This document shows, piece after piece, positions 54,538-60,901 of a stretch of 60,901 nucleotides of DNA. Under the pieces are notes generated by a model. The model worked only from the letters and a program-made list of their open reading frames with translations, was not told the origin of the DNA and ran no database searches. Numbering within the stretch: position 1 is the first letter of the stretch; each line of letters opens with the position of its first letter. The position numbers and the translations under genes were made by a program. Origin of the DNA: Bartonella sp. ML70XJBT.G (GTDB lineage: Bacteria; Pseudomonadota; Alphaproteobacteria; Rhizobiales; Rhizobiaceae); contig NZ_JAQITA010000010.1 of the NCBI RefSeq assembly GCF_028618575.1, positions 26,682 to 87,582 on the forward strand. The letters are read 5' to 3'.

Positions 54538-55671
54538 ATGGCGACGCAACGTATTCGCGATTTTCTTGCAACACATCGTTCTGAAGGTCCATGCTTAATT
54601 GTTGACCTAGATGTTGTCCGTGAAAATTATTTAAATTTTGAAAAAGCTCTTCCGCAGTCTCGTATTTTCTACGCGATAAAGGCAAATCCAGCGCCTGAGA
54701 TTTTGCGTTTGCTTACTTCTTTAGGCTCATCTTTTGATGCGGCTTCTGTGGCAGAAATTGAAATGGCTTTAAAAGCGGGGGCAACCTGTGATCGTATTTC
54801 TTTTGGAAATACCATCAAAAAAGAGCGTGATATTGTTCGTGCATATGCACTTGGTATTTCCCTTTACGCCGTTGATTGTGTTGAAGAAGTGGAAAAAATT
54901 GCGCGCGCTGCTCCAGGAGTTCGCGTGTTTTGCCGTGTTCTTACCGATGGAAAAGGCGCTGAGTGGCCCTTGTCACGTAAGTTTGGTTGTGTTCCTGCTA
55001 TGGCGGTTGATGTATTGCGTCGAGCACATCAATTGGGTTTGCAAGCGTATGGTGTTTCTTTTCATGTGGGGTCTCAGCAAACTGATCTTAGGGCGTGGGA
55101 TCGTGCTCTATCGGATGCAGCTACGGTTTTTAAGCGTTTGGAGCAAGAAGGAATTTCCTTGAAATTGGTTAATATGGGCGGTGGTTTTCCAACGCGTTAT
55201 TTAAAAGATGTTCCTAGCGAACAAACTTATGGAACAGCTGTTTTTGATTCGTTAAAAAAATATTTTGGTAATCGTATTCCTGAAACGATCATTGAACCAG
55301 GACGTGGGATGGTTGGTAATGCGGGTGTTATTCGCACAGAAGTTGTTCTGATATCCAAAAAAGCAGACGATGATAATATCCGATGGGTTTATCTTGATGT
55401 GGGAAAATTTAATGGTTTGACTGAGACTATGGATGAAGCAATTCGCTATCCTATTGAAACGCCTCATGATGATAAGGCTATGGAGCCTTGCATCTTAGCA
55501 GGGCCAACATGCGATTCGGCAGATGTCCTTTATGAAAAAACGCCTTATCTCCTCCCTTTATCTCTGACAGTGGGCGATGAGTTGTTGATTCATGGAACGG
55601 GTGCTTATACGGCAACTTATGCATCGGTTGCTTTTAATGGTTTTGAGCCTTTGCGATCCTATGTGATTTAA
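54538..55671 (+). CDS. speF: ornithine (lysine/ornithine) decarboxylase, fold-III PLP type
   Basis: A 377-residue PLP decarboxylase of the eukaryotic-like fold III group that makes putrescine from ornithine. PLP Lys is in FYAIKANPAPEIL (about residue 44), HVGSQ (about 175-179) is a family motif, and the active-site Cys is in GPTCDSADVLYE (about 320-331). Length fits the alphaproteobacterial enzymes. TTAGGAG lies about 10 bp before the ATG. It sits behind a speF-type leader and ahead of a GNAT gene, a pairing common in Rhizobiales. Lysine as an additional substrate cannot be excluded. The symbol follows the alphaproteobacterial usage. Confidence 0.9.
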   Translation: MATQRIRDFLATHRSEGPCLIVDLDVVRENYLNFEKALPQSRIFYAIKANPAPEILRLLTSLGSSFDAASVAEIEMALKAGATCDRISFGNTIKKERDIVRAYALGISLYAVDCVEEVEKIARAAPGVRVFCRVLTDGKGAEWPLSRKFGCVPAMAVDVLRRAHQLGLQAYGVSFHVGSQQTDLRAWDRALSDAATVFKRLEQEGISLKLVNMGGGFPTRYLKDVPSEQTYGTAVFDSLKKYFGNRIPETIIEPGRGMVGNAGVIRTEVVLISKKADDDNIRWVYLDVGKFNGLTETMDEAIRYPIETPHDDKAMEPCILAGPTCDSADVLYEKTPYLLPLSLTVGDELLIHGTGAYTATYASVAFNGFEPLRSYVI

Positions 55672-55721
55672 GTCTTTTTTTATTGATGACAAGATGTATA
55701 GTGGGGAGGCGTGTGACAAAT

Positions 55722-56306
55722 ATGGATATGATACATTTTCAAACAAAAGATGGTGCGCTTTTTAGCCTTGCATGTGAGCAAGAGGCTGATGCGCCCTATC
55801 GGGAACAGTTACTTGATTTAGCTTTGGGAAAGGGGCGTAAGCGTAAGTCGTCAGAGGTTTTGCGTCGTGGGCGGTTGGCTGCCTGTGGGCTTTCCTTTGT
55901 CGTTAAAAATGCACTTGGAGAGCTTGTGGGCAGTGTACGTCTTTGGCATGTTCGGTTTAACAAAGAGCAAAATGCTATACAATATGCTTTGCTTTTAGGA
56001 CCTTTGGCTGTTTCAGCAGAATATTCTGGTATGGGAATAGGATCTGTTCTGATGCAACATGCAATTAAAACAGCAAGAGAACTCGGTCATGGTGCCATTT
56101 TATTAGTGGGTGATAGTGCATTTTATCAGCGTTTTGGTTTTTCAAACAGGCTCACAAAAAATTTGGCAATGCCTGGTCCTTATGAAAAACACCGTTTTCA
56201 AGCATTGGAATTAATACCAGACTATCTTGCCGCATCTCATGGCACTCTGATTCCTAGTGGAGAACGAGAAGTTTTGAGTCGTTTGCAGCGTCATAAAGTG
56301 GCTTAA
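55722..56306 (+). CDS. GNAT family N-acetyltransferase
   Basis: A 194-residue acetyltransferase of the GNAT superfamily. The central part LVGSVRLWHV and LLLGPLAVSAEYSGMGIGSVLM (about residues 96-117) includes the acetyl-CoA binding V/I-x-x-x-x-R/Q-x-x-G/A-like stretch in degenerate form (SAEYSGMGIGS). DSAFYQRFGFSNRL is a further family motif. It begins about 50 bp after the speF stop. The start is uncertain: TTG 55683, ATG 55686, GTG 55713 and ATG 55722 are possible, and 55722 gives the usual N-terminus with GGGGAGG upstream. Substrate unknown; the context suggests polyamine-linked acetylation, which is only an inference. Confidence 0.85.
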   Translation: MDMIHFQTKDGALFSLACEQEADAPYREQLLDLALGKGRKRKSSEVLRRGRLAACGLSFVVKNALGELVGSVRLWHVRFNKEQNAIQYALLLGPLAVSAEYSGMGIGSVLMQHAIKTARELGHGAILLVGDSAFYQRFGFSNRLTKNLAMPGPYEKHRFQALELIPDYLAASHGTLIPSGEREVLSRLQRHKVA

Positions 56307-57466
56307 AAGACGGATTTATTTTCTAACCGTAAAATCTAGGGAAACTCTCCATATTTGTGCATGGCAGGTTTTGTCTTTAAATACAAAGTGTTAGGATAGT
56401 TTTGTTGCTCAGCAGGTTTTTGCCTGCATGTGCATTTTGCTCTGTTTGATCATTGCAGTGTGTTCATTGAGGGTGTTTTGTATTTATATTGTTTTTAAGG
56501 GGCGTTTGATGAAAAGGTTGATGTGATTTTATTGCTCTTTTTATAGAATTTTTTCGTTGCTTCATGTCCCCAAAGTTTTTCATTGCAGGTTAAAAGAGAG
56601 GCTTAAGAACAGGAGAAATGGTTTTAAAATCTTGTTTTGAAAGGGGTGTATGTTTCGTAAATTGTCGTGTTCAAGAGACCAGTTTCTTTTGAAATTATAG
56701 ATGTCATTATAACTAAAATAGTTAGTTTGATTGTGAGGGGTTGTGAGTTCAAAATGATAATTCTCAAGAGGAGAGGTTAGTTTTCAGAAGGTCCTTTGCG
56801 AAGGTCGATTCGACTATATTATACCGTGCAAATATGCGCTTTTCATGGATTGAATCAAATCTATGGGTGTGTGTGTTCTGATAAGACAACAATATTGCTC
56901 TGTTGTGTTTAACAGTTTTGCTTATCATTGTGATAGGAAAGGGGAGGAAGTGTTGCACGATGATATTCGTCAATTTTACCGTTATGTTTAAAGAAAACAA
57001 GTTTAAGAGTTTGTGTACAAGGCGATCTCTTATTGAAGCAGAATGAAGAGCGTGAGAGAAGTTCTTGGGAGGGCAATTATAAGGAAAGTTTCTTTAGAGT
57101 TGAGTAAAACAATCAATTTATGCATTTAAGAACAGTATTTTTTAAAGATTAAGGATAGTATTACAACATCCTCTATCATAAAGAGGCAAATATTTTTTAT
57201 CTCCTTTATCTATACGCAAGAGAAATTATAAGCGTTTTAGATAAGGTAAAGGCTTTGTTTTTTAAATCTCAAACTGTACCATCCTTTCTAAAAAGTTCAT
57301 TCTTAAAAGTATGCACATATTCTCGCATTTAATAAGAGTTTGATGAGGAATAAGCATTCAGTATCTAATACTATATCATCTCTTTAGAGGAGATAACGTT
57401 ATAGGAAAGTGAGAGAAGCAATTGATGAGGGGTACAAAAACACTCCATAATTTTCATGGATAAAAC
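56307..57466. other. gene-free 1.16-kb spacer
   Basis: Convergent spacer between the GNAT gene and emrB. No open frame with a ribosome-binding site, no known RNA and no copy of the dispersed repeat is seen. A clear terminator was not found for either flanking gene. Confidence 0.6.
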
Positions 57467-59038
57467 TCAGTGACCTGAGGGGGTATCGGTGAGTGGTGGT
57501 GTTTTTTTGAGAAAAAACGTCATGAATGTTAAGACGATAAAGATGATAGCCATGATCAAGAAAATGTCGCTAAAAGCCATAACCGTTGCTTGTATGCGCG
57601 CCATATTAAAAAGTTGAAAGAGGGCAAGTGTATGGGAATCAAAAGTTGCCGTTTTGAAGTACGCAGTGAGGCTTGAAAGTATTTCCGTTGCCTGTCTATT
57701 TCCTTGTTGGAGAGTTTCGGCTATGCGTTCATAGTGGAGGTCTGTGCGTTTTGTCATAAGAGTGCTGATAATAGCAAGCCCTACGGCACCGCCAAGATTA
57801 CGTGTGAGATTAAAAAGTCCAGAGGCATTTTGCATACGTTCTGGTGGGAGTGTTCCAAGGGCAATATTGTTCACAGGGACCATACATAACATAATGGAAG
57901 CACCACGGAGAACTTGAGGCCAAAACAGCTCCCAAAAATCCCAGTTGTCTGTGATGGAGCTTGCCAACCAAGTTCCTAAGGCAAAGCCAAAAAGTCCTAT
58001 TGCCATCATCAAACGTTCATCAATGTGTGCTGAAAGGAATCCAGCAACAGGCGCGGTTAATAACATGACAAATCCTGAAAGGAATAATGTTTCTCCGATC
58101 ATAAGCGCATCGTAATGGCGAATTTGGCTCAAATAGACGGGATAAAGATATGTGAGTCCATAAAGACCTATGCCAAGCATAAAAGAAAAAATGGCTGCGG
58201 TTGAAAAATTAAAATTGGCAAAAGCCGTAAGATCAACGATCGGTTCTTTCGCAGTCAAAGCACGCCAGAAGAAGAAAACTGCAGACAAGATCATGATAAT
58301 GAATAAGTTTAGAATCAGTTTATCGCTAAACCAATCATGGCGAGCGCCTTCTTCTAGAATATATTCTAATGCTCCGAGAAAAACAGCCATCGATATGAGG
58401 CCTAACCAGTCAAATTTAGCCATTAAAGAGGGGGTTGCTTTATCAAAATCAATCAATTTCCAAGCAAGAATTGAGATAATAATGCCGCAGGGTACATTGA
58501 TGAGAAAAAGCCAGTGCCATGAGGAGATATGACAGAGATAGCCTCCTACTGTTGGACCAATGGTTGGCGCTAGTGTTGCTACTAGTCCAACAATAGGTGT
58601 GACAATTGGGCGTTTGGAAGGAGGAAAAAGGATATAAGATGCAACAAAAACGCTAGGAATAATCCCTCCACCAATAAAACCTTGGAGTGCACGGTAGACA
58701 ATCATCTCTTCAATAGATGTTGCTGTTGCACAAAGAATAGAGGTAATCGTAAATCCAACAGCCGATATGGTAAAGAAAACGCGTGTTGAAAGCAATCTTC
58801 CTAAGAATCCAGAAAGGGGCAACATGATGACTTCAGCGATGAGATAAGAGGTTTGAATCCATGAAATCTCTTCAGAACTTGCTGCAAGACCCGCTTGAAT
58901 TTCAGCTAAAGAGGAGGAAACGATTTGAATATCCAAGATAGCCATAAACATACCAAAGGCCATCGCAATAAAAACCACGATTGTGCGGATTTCGGTGCGC
59001 TCTTGAGAATGTTTTGCCTCTGATGGGGGAGATGTCAT
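57467..59038 (-). CDS. DHA2-family MFS multidrug exporter (EmrB type)
   Basis: A 523-residue major-facilitator protein with about 14 hydrophobic segments, as in the DHA2 family. Landmarks are AFGMFMAILDIQIVSSSLAEI (TM1), the motif A-like GFLGRLLSTRVFF after TM2, and the motif C-like LVATLAPTIGPTVGGYL in TM5. Paired with the upstream membrane-fusion gene, 18 bp away, it would form an EmrAB-type pump that exports drugs or toxic compounds through an outer-membrane channel not encoded here. Confidence 0.92.
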   Translation of the reverse strand: MTSPPSEAKHSQERTEIRTIVVFIAMAFGMFMAILDIQIVSSSLAEIQAGLAASSEEISWIQTSYLIAEVIMLPLSGFLGRLLSTRVFFTISAVGFTITSILCATATSIEEMIVYRALQGFIGGGIIPSVFVASYILFPPSKRPIVTPIVGLVATLAPTIGPTVGGYLCHISSWHWLFLINVPCGIIISILAWKLIDFDKATPSLMAKFDWLGLISMAVFLGALEYILEEGARHDWFSDKLILNLFIIMILSAVFFFWRALTAKEPIVDLTAFANFNFSTAAIFSFMLGIGLYGLTYLYPVYLSQIRHYDALMIGETLFLSGFVMLLTAPVAGFLSAHIDERLMMAIGLFGFALGTWLASSITDNWDFWELFWPQVLRGASIMLCMVPVNNIALGTLPPERMQNASGLFNLTRNLGGAVGLAIISTLMTKRTDLHYERIAETLQQGNRQATEILSSLTAYFKTATFDSHTLALFQLFNMARIQATVMAFSDIFLIMAIIFIVLTFMTFFLKKTPPLTDTPSGH

Positions 59039-59056
59039 AGTAAGATCATTTGCTTT

Positions 59057-60148
59057 TTATAAGAGATTTTCATCTTGTGGTTTTGTCCGTGTATCAATTT
59101 CCACAGAGACACTCATGCCCGCTCTAATATGTCCAGTTTTTAAAACTTCTTCTGGAATAGAGATCCGTATAGGAATACGTTGAACGATTTTGGTGAAGTT
59201 GCCTGTGGCATTTTGTGGAGGGAGAAGGGAAAAAACAGCTCCTGTTGCCGGTGCAATAGAGAGAACAGTTCCTGTAAAAGCATCTTTTTTGAAAGCATCA
59301 ACAGTAATATAAGCTGTTTGTCCAACATGAATATTTTGCAACTGTGTTTCTTTATAGTTTGCGTCAATATAAAGCTGTTGTGTTGGGACTAATGCTGCAA
59401 GACGTTGGCCATTTGCAACAAAATCTCCCGTTTTCGCGGACAAATTGCCAATAATCCCATCAAATGGAGCCCGTATAATGGTTGAATCAAGATCACGTTG
59501 TGCTTTTTCACGCGTGAGTTCTAAACTTTTTGTTTGGCTTTCTGTTTCAATTCGTTGTGCTTCTAACACTTGAATATTTGCGCGCGCTGCAGCTATTTGT
59601 GCATTCGCACGATTAACATTCGCAATGGCTTGTTCATAAGCTGATTTGGCATCATCAACGTCTGCTTGAGGAGCATAACGACTGGCTTTAAGCTCCGTCA
59701 TGCGTTTTAAGGTGAGTTGTGCATTGGTTGCTATAGCGGAAGCGGCAGCTTTTTGTGCTTGTGCATCATCTAGCGCACTGTGAGCAGCTGTAATTTGTGC
59801 ATCAATACGCAGAAGTGTTTTTTGTTGCGTGTTAAGGCGGGCTTCTGTCTGTTCTAAGGCGATTTTGTAATCACCATTGTCTAAGCGGAATAAGATATCA
59901 TCTTTTTTTACAGTTTGGTTGGCTTTAATAGCAATTTTTTCTATATATCCATTTAATTTAGGTGCGATAGCTGCTATGTCTCCTTGTACATAAGCATCAT
60001 CAGTGGTGAGCATATAACGCCATTGTGTTATCCATTTATAGCTAAACCACAGCAAACAAAGAGCAAGGACGATAAGAAGAATACGGATTATTTTCGTCTT
60101 TGTTTTTTTTAAATATCTGGTTGAAGCAATCGTCTCAGATATGGACAT
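59057..60148 (-). CDS. HlyD/EmrA-type membrane fusion protein
   Basis: A 363-residue periplasmic adaptor with one N-terminal membrane segment (IIRILLIVLALCLLWFSYKW, about residues 19-38). The biotinyl-lipoyl-like hairpin starts DAYVQGDIAAIAPKLNGYIE. A long Ala/Gln-rich coiled coil follows (about 85-215), and the second lipoyl half TIIRAPFDGIIGNLSAKTGDFV lies after it. It is the partner of the EmrB-type exporter downstream. It stands 155 bp after the zur-like stop on the same strand, so read-through from the regulator gene is possible. Confidence 0.9.
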   Translation of the reverse strand: MSISETIASTRYLKKTKTKIIRILLIVLALCLLWFSYKWITQWRYMLTTDDAYVQGDIAAIAPKLNGYIEKIAIKANQTVKKDDILFRLDNGDYKIALEQTEARLNTQQKTLLRIDAQITAAHSALDDAQAQKAAASAIATNAQLTLKRMTELKASRYAPQADVDDAKSAYEQAIANVNRANAQIAAARANIQVLEAQRIETESQTKSLELTREKAQRDLDSTIIRAPFDGIIGNLSAKTGDFVANGQRLAALVPTQQLYIDANYKETQLQNIHVGQTAYITVDAFKKDAFTGTVLSIAPATGAVFSLLPPQNATGNFTKIVQRIPIRISIPEEVLKTGHIRAGMSVSVEIDTRTKPQDENLL

Positions 60149-60303
60149 AATTCTACACTTTCAATTTTATGTTTCAATGAGTGAAACAAGCATATCACTG
60201 TCAAGGGAGGTGATGTATCTGCAAGGATGATAAAAGCTTTTCAAGCAATGGAATAATTTCAGAAGCATAATGCTAAATATAGAAAGTTGCAAGTATCCAG
60301 AGA

Positions 60304-60696
60304 TTATTTTATCGCGCATTTTTTACAAATGCCTCGTATTTCTAAAGTACTCTTCCGTGCTTGAAAATCAACCGCTTGAACCATTTGTTTCAAGTCAGAG
60401 ACAATCGTTTGGTTTTGTATTTCATTCACCTTACCACAGTTTTCGCAAATGATGAAGGTGGTGAGTTCGTGCTGGCAATTTTCAGGATGTAAACAGGCTA
60501 CAAAAGCATTTACACTTTCAAGACGATGAATACATTTTAATTGCACAAGTTTTTCTAATGCGCGGTAAACTTGGAGTGGTGCACGAAATCCTTCATCGCG
60601 TAAATGATTAAGAATCGCATAAGCACTTAAAGGCCCTTTTGCATTCTTTAAAGTGTTTAGAACCAATGTTTGGTTACGCGTAAGTTTAGATGACAT
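60304..60696 (-). CDS. Fur-family regulator, probably Zur
   Basis: A 130-residue Fur-family metal-dependent repressor. The winged-helix N-terminus (MSSKLTRNQTLVLNTLKNAK) includes the recognition region APLQVYRALEKL. The dimer domain carries HPENCQHELTTFIICENCGK with the C-x2-C structural zinc site, and a second pair CKKC near the C-terminus. The sequence resembles Zur more than Fur: it lacks the HHDH-type segment of Fur. The start at 60696 is preferred over 60768 because the latter adds a non-homologous 24 residues. A COG0523 zinc-chaperone-type operon lies elsewhere in the window, a possible target. Confidence 0.85.
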   Translation of the reverse strand: MSSKLTRNQTLVLNTLKNAKGPLSAYAILNHLRDEGFRAPLQVYRALEKLVQLKCIHRLESVNAFVACLHPENCQHELTTFIICENCGKVNEIQNQTIVSDLKQMVQAVDFQARKSTLEIRGICKKCAIK

Positions 60697-60836
60697 TAAT
60701 ACCTTCCTATTGCTCTGATGAAAAGCATAGAGTGTGTGAGATCTTTGTGCAATGGTGTATCGTAGCAATGTGCACTCAGTTTGTGTGTATTTTATTTTGT
60801 ATCGAGTTTTGAGTGTGTTGTTATTTCAGGTTAGTA

Positions 60837-60853
60837 TTATAATGGGATTATAA
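60837..60853. promoter_or_regulatory. 17-bp palindrome upstream of the zur-like gene
   Basis: TTATAATGGGATTATAA is a perfect 7-bp inverted repeat around GGG, about 140 bp before the gene start. Fur-family proteins often bind AT-rich palindromes in their own promoters, so this may be an autoregulatory site. No second copy was found before the COG0523 operon. Confidence 0.35.
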
Positions 60854-60901
60854 AAAGCATTCTTTTCGCATTTTTTTAAAAAAATGATATTGACTCTTTA
60901 G

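Overview
This window looks like a chromosome segment of a Bartonella species (Alphaproteobacteria, Rhizobiales). The DNA is AT-rich with long gene-poor spacers. It carries an array of autotransporters with the Bartonella Iba/CfaA-like layout, a locus resembling the genus-specific Brt RNA plus Trp regulator pairs, and Rhizobiales-type core genes (LON domain gene plus UPF0434, a glycine riboswitch before gcvTHP, and a speF-like leader before ornithine decarboxylase). The species cannot be fixed from sequence reading alone.

Layout. Bases 1-3152 hold the end of a P2-like contractile-tail gene block (gpU, gpX, gpD) translationally coupled to a full-length DnaB replicative helicase. It is followed by a 13-bp repeat cluster and tRNA-Gln(CTG), a likely border with the chromosome backbone. 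Bases 3547-7225 are an iron-siderophore type ABC transporter, divergent from the autotransporter array. Bases 7439-27570 hold four intact autotransporters (2234, 1072, 1047 and 905 residues) and the ruin of a fifth. Three share a similar promoter, two share a conserved short upstream ORF, and two share near-identical barrel and terminator sequence. Bases 28050-30808 are a WD40 / COG0523 GTPase / creatininase-family operon. Bases 32010-37529 hold a SAF-domain oxidoreductase, a MaoC-like protein and the metQNI methionine importer, with a decayed second metI. Bases 38038-42576 hold an SH3 protein, asd, a frameshifted HTH regulator behind a structured RNA, and the UPF0434/LON pair. Bases 43030-47619 are the glycine-cleavage operon under a tandem glycine riboswitch. 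The rest contains alr, ferredoxin-NADP reductase with a decayed partial duplicate, eda, trhO, the speF-like leader with ornithine decarboxylase and a GNAT gene, and an emrAB-type efflux pair next to a Fur-family regulator, probably Zur.

The main signals beyond ordinary annotation concern genome decay and duplication. A degenerate dispersed repeat of roughly 500 bp occurs at least four times, always in the same orientation, and one copy interrupts the second metI, which gives approximate element borders. Partial tandem duplicates of metI and fpr lie beside their intact parents, and the fpr remnant runs into the 3' end of eda. The Brt/Trp-like locus has a one-base frame break in an A6 run exactly where the helix-turn-helix reading frame changes. 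All functional calls rest on motif reading and family knowledge. No database search or folding calculation was run.
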